From the NCBI RefSeq assembly GCF_900107725.1, contig NZ_FNQO01000001.1:124001-188000 (forward strand): a DNA stretch of 64,000 bases, read 5' to 3'. Numbering within the stretch: position 1 is the stretch's first letter; the number at the start of each line of letters is the position of its first letter. The position numbers and the translations under genes are program-made. The notes beneath the pieces are model-generated. The model was given only the letters and a program-made list of their open reading frames with translations, did not search any database and was not told where the DNA came from. This document shows, piece after piece, positions 1 to 10,625 of this stretch. Source of the stretch: Microbulbifer marinus (GTDB lineage Bacteria; Pseudomonadota; Gammaproteobacteria; Pseudomonadales; Cellvibrionaceae).

Positions 1-2
1 GC

Positions 3-221
3 AAGACCGGCTTTTACGACCAGTACAAGAGTATGCTCGCGGTCTACGGCAAATTGCCGATCGCCAGCAAACCCGACATGGACCTGGAGCGTCATGTGAT
101 CGACAGCAGTATGTCGACGCTGTTCAGCCGAATTGGCGAGGAAGAGACGCTGATCCGGAGGGATCCGGTTGCTCGCGGTAGCGTGCTGATCGGGCAGGTG
201 TTTGGTGCGGCGGAGGGGTAG
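3..221 (+). CDS. 3' end of an unidentified protein (partial)
   Basis: An open frame enters from the left edge and stops at 221, giving about 72 residues of a C-terminus. The start lies outside the window. The fragment is mostly helical and polar, with no membrane segment and no motif I recognise, so no function is assigned. Coding use resembles the neighbouring core genes and a terminator-like hairpin follows about 40 bases after the stop, which supports a real gene end. Confidence 0.6.
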   Translation, partial: KTGFYDQYKSMLAVYGKLPIASKPDMDLERHVIDSSMSTLFSRIGEEETLIRRDPVARGSVLIGQVFGAAEG

Positions 222-260
222 TGGTTCTATTCTCTGCGTGGCGAGAGTTTGCCTAAACGA

Positions 261-291
261 AAAAGCCCGCTACGCGCGGGCTTTTGCTTTT
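261..291 (+). terminator. Rho-independent terminator
   Basis: Ten-base arms (261-270 and 276-285) with a five-base loop, flanked by A-run and T-run. It is placed to end the partial gene that stops at 221. Confidence 0.8.
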
Positions 292-314
292 TATCTGGGC
301 TGGACGGGATTGAC

Positions 315-392
315 TCGGGCCGTCCTGGCCCTCGCCTTGCGGGCGCCTCCGCTGCGCTGCGGCGTCCAAATTCGTTCCCGACGAATTTGTCG
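315..392 (+). repeat. Structured intergenic repeat, copy 1
   Basis: The copy starts with a GGGCC/GGCCC inverted repeat (about 317-332), continues with a GC-rich middle, and ends in a 9-bp hairpin (367-375 with 381-389, loop TCCCG). It repeats at 407-484 in the same orientation, and both end modules recur at 62591-62737. No coding function is apparent. Confidence 0.75.
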
Positions 393-406
393 AACGGGAT
401 ACAGAT

Positions 407-484
407 TCGGGCCATCCTGGCCCTCTCCCTGCGGGCGCCTCTGCTTCGCGTCGGCGTCCAAAATTGTTCCCGACAATTTTGTCG
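407..484 (+). repeat. Structured intergenic repeat, copy 2
   Basis: Second copy, offset 92 bases from the first. The terminal hairpin (459-467 with 473-481, loop TCCCG) keeps full pairing although its arms differ from copy 1 at two paired positions (T-A versus A-T, C-G versus T-A). The middle differs more between the copies than the two ends do. Confidence 0.75.
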
Positions 485-500
485 TACGCCGATCCAACAT

Positions 501-542
501 ATACAAAAAAGGCCCACACTTTCGTGTGAGCCTTTTTTGTAT
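501..542. terminator. Bidirectional terminator after the tRNA pair
   Basis: A long stem with an A-run on the left and a T-run on the right (AAAAAAGGC ... GCCTTTTTT) works in both directions. It lies just past the 3' end of tRNA-Asp and should end the tRNA-Val/tRNA-Asp transcript. Confidence 0.85.
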
Positions 543-543
543 A

Positions 544-620
544 TGGCGGACCGGACGGGACTCGAACCCGCGACCTCCGGCGTGACAGGCCGGCATTCTA
601 ACCAACTGAACTACCGGTCC
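544..620 (-). tRNA. tRNA-Asp (GTC)
   Basis: Read on the minus strand this folds as a 77-nt cloverleaf: acceptor GGACCGG with CCGGTCC, anticodon GTC in the loop CTGTCAC, a TTCGAGT T-loop, and an encoded 3' CCA. It is the second gene of a two-tRNA transcript with tRNA-Val. Confidence 0.96.
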
Positions 621-668
621 GCATTCCTTTCTTCCTCTAATGATCCTGCCCAGCAGGTGAAGAGGAAG

Positions 669-744
669 TGGTGGGTGGTACAGGGGTCGAACCTGTGACC
701 TACGGCTTGTAAGGCCGTCGCTCTCCCAACTGAGCTAACCACCC
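669..744 (-). tRNA. tRNA-Val (TAC)
   Basis: A 76-nt cloverleaf on the minus strand: acceptor GGGTGGT paired with ACCACCC, D-loop with TAGCTCAG, anticodon TAC within CTTACAA, T-loop GTTCGAC, encoded CCA. It is the promoter-proximal gene of the tRNA pair. Confidence 0.96.
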
Positions 745-761
745 CGCGTCAGGAGCTGCGT

Positions 762-789
762 ATCTTAATGAAAAATTTTGCCCCGTCAA
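762..789 (-). promoter_or_regulatory. Sigma-70 promoter of the tRNA-Val/tRNA-Asp unit
   Basis: On the minus strand, TTGACG (784-789) and TAAGAT (762-767) are separated by 16 bases. The predicted start is about 10 bases before tRNA-Val. Confidence 0.7.
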
Positions 790-875
790 CGCTTTCCCGA
801 AAAATTTTTTGTCTTTCAATAGCTTAAGCGGGTTGAGGCGCAGAACGCGGGCGTGTCCGATACGGGTGGCGCTGC

Positions 876-881
876 TATAAT
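876..881 (+). promoter_or_regulatory. Possible -10 element of ccmHI
   Basis: A perfect TATAAT lies 27 bases before the ccmH start. No good -35 is visible at the right distance, so only the -10 is called. Confidence 0.45.
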
Positions 882-908
882 CGCGCAAATTTCCGGCGGA
901 TTGAGATC

Positions 909-1451
909 GTGAGAGATACCGTGAGACAGAAAAGCTGGCTGGCCCCGATTGCCGCGGCGCTGTGCGCCCTGTGCCTGTCCCTGGCTGTACAGGCGGCGGT
1001 GGAGGCGGAGCAGTTGTCGTCGCCGGAGTTGCAGGCGCGCTATCACGTGCTGATCGAGGAGATGCGCTGCCCCAAGTGCCAGAACCAGAATCTGGCCGGG
1101 TCCGATTCGCCGGTGGCAGGGGACCTGCGTCGGGAGATCCGCCGCCTGCTGGAGGAGGGTTTCACCGATGAGGAAATTACCGACTACATGGTGGCCCGCT
1201 ATGGTGACTTTGTGCTCTACCGCCCGCCACTGCAGCGCAATACGGTCGCCCTGTGGCTGGCCCCGGGGGTGTTCGGAGCCATTGGGCTGTTCGCGCTGAT
1301 CGTGATAGTGCTGCGTTCACGCAGTGGCACCGGCGCGCGCCAGGACGATGCCAGTGGCGAATTGACGGAGGACGAGCGCCGCCGGCTGCAGCAGCTGCTC
1401 GGTGACGATGTGGATGGACTGAGCGGTAGCGGGAAGAAGAACGATGACTGA
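909..1451 (+). CDS. ccmH: Cytochrome c-type biogenesis protein CcmH
   Basis: CcmH belongs to the system I cytochrome c maturation machinery. It is a periplasm-facing thioredoxin-like thiol protein that reduces apocytochrome CXXCH cysteines before haem attachment. The 180-residue product has an N-terminal hydrophobic segment (about 8-30), the family CXXC within RCPKCQNQN (about 53-60), and a second membrane segment (about 112-136). The start is a GTG; another GTG four codons later is possible. It overlaps ccmI by 8 bases. No other ccm gene lies next to it: tRNA genes are immediately upstream and smc follows, so the remaining ccm genes must be elsewhere. Confidence 0.93.
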   Translation: MRDTVRQKSWLAPIAAALCALCLSLAVQAAVEAEQLSSPELQARYHVLIEEMRCPKCQNQNLAGSDSPVAGDLRREIRRLLEEGFTDEEITDYMVARYGDFVLYRPPLQRNTVALWLAPGVFGAIGLFALIVIVLRSRSGTGARQDDASGELTEDERRRLQQLLGDDVDGLSGSGKKNDD

Positions 1452-2664
1452 ACTCTGGCTGGGCCTGGCACTGCTGATGCTGCCGCTCATATTCGTATTT
1501 CTGTGGCCCGCGCTACGCGGTGTCGGTGTACGGCGAGCGGCGAACAAGCGCGCGGCGCTGGCGGCGCTGTACCGTGAGCGTAAGGCGGAGTTGCAGGCGG
1601 CACTGGAAAGCGGCGCGCTCGACGACAAGCAATACGCGCAGCTGGAAGCCGAAATGGCCCGCAACCTGCTTGCGGCGGAAGAGGGCGCGGGCAGCGTGGT
1701 GTCCTCCGGTGGCGGTCGCGGGCTGCTGGTCGTGCTGGCGGTGGTGCTGCCGCTGGTGGCGGTGGGGATCTATTTCTGGTCCGGTAATTCTTCAGGGCTG
1801 GCGCTGTACCGCGAGATGGTCGCCAGTCAGCAGGGCAAGACCAATGCTGCGGATGAGGCCCGTATTACCCGCGAGCTGCAGGCGCGCGTCGAATCCCATC
1901 CCGAAGATCTGACCAGCCGCTATGTGCTGGCTCAGCGCCTGCTGGTGAGTGGTGATACCCAGGGCGCGGTGGCCGCCTATCGCTATGTGGTCGCGCGTGA
2001 GCCCCAGGCGGCAGACGTCAAGGCGGAGCTGGCACAGGCGCTGTTCTTCGCCAACGGCTCGCGGGTGAATGACGAGGTGCGCCGGCTGGCGGGCGAAGTG
2101 CTGGCTGTTCAGCCGGACAACGGCACGGCGCTGGGCCTGGCAGGTATCGGCGCCTTCGAAAACGGGGAATACCGCGCGGCGCGGGATTACTGGCAGAGTG
2201 CGTTGAATCAGTTGTCGCCGAGCTCTGCTGCTGCGCAGGCGCTGGCTGCCGGCGTGGCGCGGGCGGAAAAGGCGCTCGCCGACAGTGGTGAGCCGGTCGA
2301 GGCGGTCAAACGTGAAGTGGCGGCAGGCCCATCCATCCAGGTGCGTGTCAGCCTTGCGGATGGCGTCGAGGCCAAGCCGACCACGCCGGTATTTATCTAC
2401 GCCCGCGGCAGTGACAGCCCGATTCCGCTGGCAATAGTGCGCCTGACCGCCGATCAGCTGCCTGTGGAGGTTGTGCTGGACGAGTCCCGCGCGATGATGC
2501 CCGGGCGTTCGATCGCCAATGTCGATGCGGTACAGCTGGTCGCCCGCCTTGCGGTGCGCGGCGATGCCCGCCCGGCGCCGGGTGACTGGCAGGGCATGAT
2601 CGAATCGCTGCCGAAAACAGATTGGGGGGAGCCCCAGTCCATCACCATCGATAGCGAACTCTAG
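1444..2664 (+). CDS. ccmI: Cytochrome c biogenesis protein CcmI (TPR)
   Basis: CcmI binds the C-terminus of apocytochrome c through TPR repeats and presents it to the CcmF/CcmH haem lyase. The 406-residue protein starts with a membrane segment (about 4-20), has a basic cytoplasmic loop and a second membrane segment near 95-115, then a periplasmic domain with TPR-like helices (about 145-275) and a C-terminal Ig-like domain. This two-helix-plus-TPR plan is typical of gammaproteobacterial CcmI. Its start overlaps the ccmH stop, so the two are co-translated. Confidence 0.9.
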   Translation: MTELWLGLALLMLPLIFVFLWPALRGVGVRRAANKRAALAALYRERKAELQAALESGALDDKQYAQLEAEMARNLLAAEEGAGSVVSSGGGRGLLVVLAVVLPLVAVGIYFWSGNSSGLALYREMVASQQGKTNAADEARITRELQARVESHPEDLTSRYVLAQRLLVSGDTQGAVAAYRYVVAREPQAADVKAELAQALFFANGSRVNDEVRRLAGEVLAVQPDNGTALGLAGIGAFENGEYRAARDYWQSALNQLSPSSAAAQALAAGVARAEKALADSGEPVEAVKREVAAGPSIQVRVSLADGVEAKPTTPVFIYARGSDSPIPLAIVRLTADQLPVEVVLDESRAMMPGRSIANVDAVQLVARLAVRGDARPAPGDWQGMIESLPKTDWGEPQSITIDSEL

Positions 2665-2675
2665 GCTCGGCAGGT

Positions 2676-2702
2676 CCGGGCCGGGGTGATGACCTGGCCC
2701 GG
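2676..2702 (+). terminator. Hairpin after ccmI
   Basis: Seven-base arms CCGGGCC and GGCCCGG surround a 13-base loop, 12 bases after the ccmI stop. No T-run follows, so termination is only possible. Confidence 0.4.
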
Positions 2703-2781
2703 AATTGTGCCTCCTTGCGGATACCGGTCTCACATCTTCTGCACCGGGCCTGGTCGGGCTGACTAACGGTGAAAATTAGCG

Positions 2782-2810
2782 CTGAAACGCCCGCCGCTGC
2801 CATGTACAAT
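2782..2810 (+). promoter_or_regulatory. Likely sigma-70 promoter of smc
   Basis: CTGAAA (2782-2787) and TACAAT (2805-2810) are spaced by 17 bases, about 50 bases before the smc start. Confidence 0.5.
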
Positions 2811-2860
2811 TGGCGGTTTGGTGAGCCGCTGCCTAGAACAAATACCGAGTTAACAAATAC

Positions 2861-5800
2861 ATGCGTCTGAAGTGCATCAAGCTTGCGGGTTTCAAATCTT
2901 TCGTTGACCCGACTACTGTCTACTTCCCTTCCAACCTCAGCGCCGTGGTAGGCCCCAATGGTTGTGGCAAGTCCAATACCATCGATGCGGTGCGCTGGGT
3001 AATGGGTGAATCGTCCGCCAAGAACCTGCGCGGCGACTCCATGACCGATGTGATCTTCAATGGCTCCAGCGGCCGCAAGCCGGTGGGCCAGGCCTCCATT
3101 GAACTGGTATTCGACAACTCAGAGGGCAAACTGCAGGGTGCCTATGCTGCCTTCGCCGAAATCTCGGTGAAGCGAAAGGTGACCCGCGACGGCCAGAACA
3201 ACTATTACCTGAACGGCGACAAGTGCCGCCGCCGCGACGTGACCGACCTGTTCCTGGGGACCGGTCTGGGGCCGCGCAGTTACGCGATCATCGAACAGGG
3301 CATGATCTCCAAGCTGATCGAAGCCAAGCCGGAAGATCTGCGCGTATACATCGAAGAGGCCGCCGGTATCTCCAAGTACAAGGAGCGCCGCCGCGACACC
3401 GAAAACCGTATGCGCCGCACCAAGGAGAACCTCGAGCGCCTGACCGATATTCGCGACGAGCTGGACCGCCAGCTGGCGCGCCTCGAGCGGCAGTCCGCCG
3501 CGGCGGAAAAGTACAGCCGTTTCAAAGAGGAAGAACGCAGCCATAAGGCCCACCTGCAGGCGCTCAAGTACCGCGACCTGAACGATCAGGCCCAGGGCAA
3601 ACAGCGCCAGATCGGCGAGCTGGAGCTCACCGTCGAGGAGCTGGTGACCCGTCAGGTCAGCTGCGACACCGATATCGAACAGAAGCGCGTGGGCTACCAC
3701 GAGCTTTCCGACAGCTTCAACGAAGTGCAGGGCCGCTTCTACGCCGTGGGTGCGGACATCGCGCGCCTGGAGCAGAGCATCGCCCACGCCCGCGAGCGCA
3801 ACACCCGCCTGCAGTCAGACCTGGCGCAGACGGAGCAGGAATTCCGCGAGGCGGAGACCAATCTCGAGGTGGATCAGGAGAAGGCCGCCCAGTTCGAAGC
3901 CGAGCTGGAGGTGATCCTGCCGGACCTGGAAATGGTGCAGGCCGCGGAGGAGGAGTCCGCACAGGCCCTGCTCGCCGCCGAAGACCAGATGCGCGACTGG
4001 CAGAATGAGTGGGATCAGTTCAACCAGGGGGCCTCCGGCTCGCGCCAGAAGGCGGAAGTGCAGCAGTCCCGCATCCAGCACCTGGAAACCTCCCGCCAGC
4101 GCCTGCAGGAACGCATCAACAAGCTGCAGGCGGAACAGGCCGGCCTCAGTGACGGCGGCGATGACGGCGAAACCGAACAGCTAAGCGAGCAGCTGGCAGA
4201 ACTGGAGCTGCAGGCCGGCGAGCGCCGCGAGTCTGTGGCAGAGAAGAACGAATCCTTGGCCGAGCTGCGCAGTCGCGAGCGCGATACCGCCACCGAGCTG
4301 GATCAGCTGCGCCTGCAGCTGCAGACCAGCCGCGGCCGCCAGGCCTCGCTGGAGGCGCTGCAACAGGCGGCGCTGGGGCAGGGCAAGGCGGTGGAGAACT
4401 GGCTGCAGCAGCAGGCGCTGGCCGATAAGCCGCGTCTGGCCGATCAGATTTCCGCTCAGTCCGGCTGGGAAAAAGCGGTGGAGACCGTCCTCGGCGCGCA
4501 GCTGCAGGCGGTCTGTGTCGATCAGCTGGAGAGCCTGGGCGAGAGTCTCGCCAGCTTGGAGAGCGGTCAGGCGATCTTTATCGACGGCGCCGGTGTTGCC
4601 GCCCCATCTGCCGGCAGCCTGCCGCAGCTGGCCGAAGTGGTCGAGGGGCCACAGTCCATGGCCGGTATTCTCGCCGGTATCTATACCGCCGAAGACCTGA
4701 CTGCGGCGCTTTCACAGCGCGCCCAGCTGCAGGCGCATGAATCCATCGTCACCAGAGACGGGCTGTGGCTCGGCCCCAACTGGCTGCGGGTCAGCCGCGC
4801 CTCCGATGCAGAGTCCGGCGTACTGGCGCGCAAGCAGGAGCTGGAAGAGCTGGAGCAGGCGATTGCCGGCTGCGAAGAACAGATCGAAACCCTCAGCGAG
4901 CAGCGCGAAGAGCTGCGCCGCCAGGTGTCCGACCTGGAGAGCGGCATCGAGCAGTCCCGCGGTGAAGCCGAACAGCTGAGCCGCCGCGAAGCGGAGCTGC
5001 GCAGCCAGCTGTCCGCCCGCCGCGCCCGCGCCGAGCAGATGAACGAGCGCCGCACCCGCGTCGAGCAGGAAATTACCGAGGTGCGCGAGCAGTTGGAACT
5101 GGAGGGTGAATCCCTGTCGGAAGCGCGCCTGTTGCTGCAGGAAGCGGTCGAGGCCATGAGCGACGACACCGATCGCCGCGAAACCCTGCTGGCCCGCCGC
5201 GACGAATTGCGCGAGGCCCTGGATGCGGCGCGCCAGCGCGCCCGCGAAGACAAGGACCGCGCCCACGAGCTGGCCATGCGCGAGCAGTCGGTGCGCACCC
5301 AGATGATCTCCCTGGAGCGCACCCTGCAGGTGATGCGCGAGCAGCTTGAGCGTCTGCGCAGCCGTCGCGAACTGCTGCAGGAGCAGATGGCCGAGACCCA
5401 GGACCCGTCGCAGGATTTTCAGGCGGAGCTGGAAGAGAAGCTGGCCGAACGCATCGAGGTTGAGACCGAACTGTCCGAGGCGCGCAAGAAACTGGAAGAG
5501 GTGGAAAGCGGCCTGCGCGAGCAGGAGCAGGAACGCCACAAGGTGGAGTCCGCGCTGCAGGGCGTGCGCGCACAGCTGGAACAGGAGCGCCTGGCCGCAC
5601 AGACGCTGGAGGTTCAGCGCAATGGCCTGGTAGAACAGCTGCGTGAGTCTGACCACGATGTGGATCAGCTGCTCGAGGAGCTGCCCGGTGACCTGACCAT
5701 TTCTCAGGTCCAGCAGGAGCTGGAACTGGTGGCTGCGCGCATCTCGCGCCTGGGCCCGATCAACCTCGCGGCCATCGACGAGTACAAGCAGGAATCCGAG

Positions 5801-6364
5801 CGCAAGCACTATCTGGATCGCCAGTACGGCGACCTGATGGATGCGCTGGAAACCCTGGAAAACGCCATCAAGAAAATCGATCGCGAGACCCGTACCCGCT
5901 TCAAGGAGACGTTCGACCAGGTCAATACCGGCCTGCAGGAGCTGTTCCCGAAAGTCTTCGGTGGTGGTCACGCCTACCTGGAACTGACCGGCGAAGATCT
6001 GCTGGATACCGGTATCGCCATTATGGCGCGCCCGCCGGGCAAGCGTAACAGCACCATTCACCTTCTCTCCGGTGGTGAAAAGGCGCTCACTGCGATCGCA
6101 CTCGTATTCTCGATATTCCGCCTGAACCCGGCGCCGTTCTGTATGCTGGACGAGGTGGACGCACCGCTGGACGATGCCAACGTTGGCCGCTATGCACGCA
6201 TGGTGAAGGAAATGTCCGAGCACGTGCAGTTCATCTATATTACCCACAACAAGATCGCGATGGAGATGGCGAATCAACTGCTGGGTGTGACCATGCACGA
6301 GCCGGGTGTCTCACGCCTGGTATCCGTGAACGTGGAAGAGGCGGCCGAGCTGGCATCCGCATAA
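2861..6364 (+). CDS. smc: Chromosome partition protein SMC
   Basis: SMC is the ATPase of the Smc-ScpAB condensin, which loads on and organises DNA for chromosome segregation. The 1167-residue protein has the full plan: N-terminal ATPase half with Walker A GPNGCGKSN (about 32-40), long coiled coil, hinge (about 515-660), returning coiled coil, then the C-terminal half with signature LSGGEKAL (about 1070) and Walker B CMLDEVDAPLDD (about 1094). Length is normal for the family. ATG start. zipA follows after 23 bases and ligA after that, the arrangement seen in pseudomonads and relatives. Enterobacteria have MukB instead, which argues for a non-enteric gammaproteobacterium. Confidence 0.97.
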   Translation: MRLKCIKLAGFKSFVDPTTVYFPSNLSAVVGPNGCGKSNTIDAVRWVMGESSAKNLRGDSMTDVIFNGSSGRKPVGQASIELVFDNSEGKLQGAYAAFAEISVKRKVTRDGQNNYYLNGDKCRRRDVTDLFLGTGLGPRSYAIIEQGMISKLIEAKPEDLRVYIEEAAGISKYKERRRDTENRMRRTKENLERLTDIRDELDRQLARLERQSAAAEKYSRFKEEERSHKAHLQALKYRDLNDQAQGKQRQIGELELTVEELVTRQVSCDTDIEQKRVGYHELSDSFNEVQGRFYAVGADIARLEQSIAHARERNTRLQSDLAQTEQEFREAETNLEVDQEKAAQFEAELEVILPDLEMVQAAEEESAQALLAAEDQMRDWQNEWDQFNQGASGSRQKAEVQQSRIQHLETSRQRLQERINKLQAEQAGLSDGGDDGETEQLSEQLAELELQAGERRESVAEKNESLAELRSRERDTATELDQLRLQLQTSRGRQASLEALQQAALGQGKAVENWLQQQALADKPRLADQISAQSGWEKAVETVLGAQLQAVCVDQLESLGESLASLESGQAIFIDGAGVAAPSAGSLPQLAEVVEGPQSMAGILAGIYTAEDLTAALSQRAQLQAHESIVTRDGLWLGPNWLRVSRASDAESGVLARKQELEELEQAIAGCEEQIETLSEQREELRRQVSDLESGIEQSRGEAEQLSRREAELRSQLSARRARAEQMNERRTRVEQEITEVREQLELEGESLSEARLLLQEAVEAMSDDTDRRETLLARRDELREALDAARQRAREDKDRAHELAMREQSVRTQMISLERTLQVMREQLERLRSRRELLQEQMAETQDPSQDFQAELEEKLAERIEVETELSEARKKLEEVESGLREQEQERHKVESALQGVRAQLEQERLAAQTLEVQRNGLVEQLRESDHDVDQLLEELPGDLTISQVQQELELVAARISRLGPINLAAIDEYKQESERKHYLDRQYGDLMDALETLENAIKKIDRETRTRFKETFDQVNTGLQELFPKVFGGGHAYLELTGEDLLDTGIAIMARPPGKRNSTIHLLSGGEKALTAIALVFSIFRLNPAPFCMLDEVDAPLDDANVGRYARMVKEMSEHVQFIYITHNKIAMEMANQLLGVTMHEPGVSRLVSVNVEEAAELASA

Positions 6365-6387
6365 AGGCGTAAGGGAGAGACGCTGCA

Positions 6388-7488
6388 ATGGGCAACTGGC
6401 TGATTACAATCCTTGCGCTGGTGTTGCTGCTGGCAATACTGGACGGCGTGCGCCGCGCAATTGTCAAGCAGCGCGCGGCGATGAAAGTCTCGCGTAACTT
6501 GTCTCGTGCGATGCAGGGGGATCGCGACGACGATAGGGATATCCTGTCTGTGCCGCGCCGGGTAACGCCGAAAGAAAGCGACGAGGACGATCAGTACCTC
6601 GATCCGGAGGAAGAGGCGAAGCGCCGACAGATCGCGCGGGAGCTGCCGGGGCAGGTGCGCGTGGTGCAAAGGCGCGCGCTGGAAGAGGCCCTGCAGGTAA
6701 ATCGGCAGGTACAGGAGAGCTTTATGTCTTCGCGCAAACCGCTCGCCGGCAGCAATCCGCAGCGTGATGAGCCGGAGCAGGTATCACTCAACCTCGAAGA
6801 GCAGGTCCCCACGCTGATGGATTCCGTTTCCGTCGACGCACAGCGCCGCGAGCCGGAACTAAATGAGTCAGAAAGCCTCGAAGCCCTCAGTGCTGATGTA
6901 GCCGACAACGAGGAACCGGTAGCCGAGACAGTTGCGCCGGTCCAGGAATCCACCCGAGCGCCTAGAGCAGAAGCTCCGCGCAAGGAGAAGAAAGCCCCGG
7001 TGAACAAACAGAGCGAACAGGGACAGAGTGGGCCGCGCGAAAAATCCCCAGTAGAGGAGGTGCTCATCATCAATGTGATGGCTCCGGAAGGGGATTACTT
7101 TGAGGGTAATGATCTACTGCGGGTGATGGTTGCCGCAGGTATGCGTTTTGGGGAAATGAATATTTTCCACTATCACCAGGGCGGCGCTGCTGATGGCCCC
7201 GTGGTGTTCAGTCTTGCCAATATGGTGGTGCCCGGAGTCTTCGATCTGGCACAGATGGAAGAATTCACAACCCCAGGCGTGAGCCTTTTCCTGGCATTGC
7301 CGATCGAGGGTGAGGCGATCAAGGCATTTGAGCAGCTGCTCGCCACATCGCGCCAGATTGCCGAGCTGCTGGGTGGTGAGCTGAAAGATGAAAACCGCAG
7401 TGTTTTTACCGCCCAGACCGCCGAGCACTACCGCCAGCGCGTGATGGAATATCAGCGTCGCAAGGCCCTGGCGCGGGCCCAGGCCTGA
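6388..7488 (+). CDS. zipA: Cell division protein ZipA
   Basis: ZipA anchors FtsZ to the inner membrane at the Z-ring and recruits later divisome proteins. The 366-residue product has an N-terminal membrane anchor (about 3-22), a basic patch, a long charged low-complexity linker (about 50-225) and the C-terminal FtsZ-binding domain (about 228-355), which begins at VLIINVMA. It lies in the conserved smc-zipA-ligA order and is probably transcribed with smc. ATG start. Confidence 0.94.
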   Translation: MGNWLITILALVLLLAILDGVRRAIVKQRAAMKVSRNLSRAMQGDRDDDRDILSVPRRVTPKESDEDDQYLDPEEEAKRRQIARELPGQVRVVQRRALEEALQVNRQVQESFMSSRKPLAGSNPQRDEPEQVSLNLEEQVPTLMDSVSVDAQRREPELNESESLEALSADVADNEEPVAETVAPVQESTRAPRAEAPRKEKKAPVNKQSEQGQSGPREKSPVEEVLIINVMAPEGDYFEGNDLLRVMVAAGMRFGEMNIFHYHQGGAADGPVVFSLANMVVPGVFDLAQMEEFTTPGVSLFLALPIEGEAIKAFEQLLATSRQIAELLGGELKDENRSVFTAQTAEHYRQRVMEYQRRKALARAQA

Positions 7489-7510
7489 TTTCAGACAAAA
7501 TATCATCGTA

Positions 7511-7576
7511 AGAGCGGCCGTTGGCCGCGATCGCCGTTTGCCATTGGCTGACTCGATCGCGGTCAACGGCCGCTCT
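7511..7576. repeat. Long inverted repeat between zipA and ligA
   Basis: Two 23-base arms (7511-7533 and 7554-7576) are complementary with one mismatch around a 20-base loop. There is no proper T-run. It may act as a zipA terminator or transcript stabiliser. A TAGAAT -10-like element (7583-7588) for ligA follows directly. Confidence 0.7.
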
Positions 7577-7606
7577 TCCGTGTAGAATCCCTGCTTTCCA
7601 TTCTGA

Positions 7607-9670
<2,064 letters not shown>

Positions 9671-9696
9671 TTGACTTGATTATCGCGTTGGATCTT

Positions 9697-9727
9697 CATC
9701 GGGGCAGCCCGCAGGGCTACCCCGATG
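9697..9727 (+). terminator. Hairpin after ligA
   Basis: Fourteen-base arms with one mismatch (9697-9710, 9714-9727) and a GCA loop, 27 bases after ligA. The T-run is weak. Confidence 0.55.
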
Positions 9728-9909
9728 CTGTTCAAATATTGCGTAAGTGTCGGCCGGCAATTCGATCATAGTTTGATCAAAAAAATGTCGCGCTTTGATT
9801 TGCGATCTGGGTTATAGCTTTCTCTTCCCTTCGCCGTTAAAGTGAAGCTCCCAGGTTTTTTGCGCCGCGCATTTTTTATCCAGTGGCGCAGCGGTAAGGA
9901 AGAGAGCAA

Positions 9910-10344
9910 GTGCTTCAGGGCGATCAGGAATCCATTGTCTACGGCTGTATCAAAGACACCAACAGTCTGGCCGGCGGTGCCGATCGCAGGCGCGTCAATC
10001 GCACGGCGATTCTCGCGTTGCCGAGCGCCGACGAATGGCCCTTCCTGTGCCGTGATATGTTTTCCATCCCCACCATCAAGGTGAAGCAGTCCCAGTACCA
10101 GACCGATGTCATCCACTTCGGCGCCTCTTACCGGGCCGTGGAGTATGAGTGGAATCACTGGATACAGAAATTCGAGGAACTGCTGCGCAGCATGTATTGG
10201 GTTTCGGCGACGGTACACCTCGAGACGGAGCTTTCCGGTATTCACTCCTTTACCTGGGAGGCCGCCGGCCTCTATCACGAGCCGGGCAGTGGCGATATGC
10301 AGGTGCGTTGCGAGTGGACCCAGGAAGGTCGCGTCAGCGTCTGA
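9910..10344 (+). CDS. Conserved hypothetical protein
   Basis: A 144-residue soluble acidic protein with no signal peptide or membrane segment. The start is a GTG preceded by a good AAGGAAGAG ribosome binding site. Aromatic residues are frequent in the second half (MYWVSATVHLE, SFTWEAAGLY). I do not recognise the family and assign no function. It stands alone downstream of ligA. Confidence 0.75.
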   Translation: MLQGDQESIVYGCIKDTNSLAGGADRRRVNRTAILALPSADEWPFLCRDMFSIPTIKVKQSQYQTDVIHFGASYRAVEYEWNHWIQKFEELLRSMYWVSATVHLETELSGIHSFTWEAAGLYHEPGSGDMQVRCEWTQEGRVSV

Positions 10345-10383
10345 CGTCTTTCTCCGGCGCCTTTCTCCGGTGCCTCTCTCCGA
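10340..10383 (+). repeat. Short imperfect triplicated motif
   Basis: Three imperfect copies of CTTTCTCCGG(C/T)GC occur in a row just after the preceding stop. The rest of 10384-10590 holds nothing I can identify. Confidence 0.4.
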
Positions 10384-10625
10384 TCTTGGCTATGCTTAAA
10401 TCGGTCGCAGTTTTCGACTTCGCGCTGCAGCGCGACTGTGATCCCGTCTCGCGCATCAATCGCTAATCTAGAGAATATTATTTCAGTAAAACCTGCTCAT
10501 TGGTGGACGTAATTCCAATAAGTAGTGATTTTTGACTTGGCGTGGCGTGACGGCGGCGATAAGCTGTGAGTCGCAACCTTCGAGCAAGGGTGCCCGGCGG
10601 GCGCCCATACATGAAAGGAGTTCCC

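Noticed and set aside
202-698. Overlapping open frames across the repeat and tRNA region
   Set aside because: They run through repeat copies and tRNA genes in several frames; structured non-coding DNA explains them.
4712-6298. Long minus-strand open frame opposite smc (about 528 codons)
   Set aside because: It mirrors the GC-rich coiled-coil coding region of smc, has no family resemblance and no start signal.
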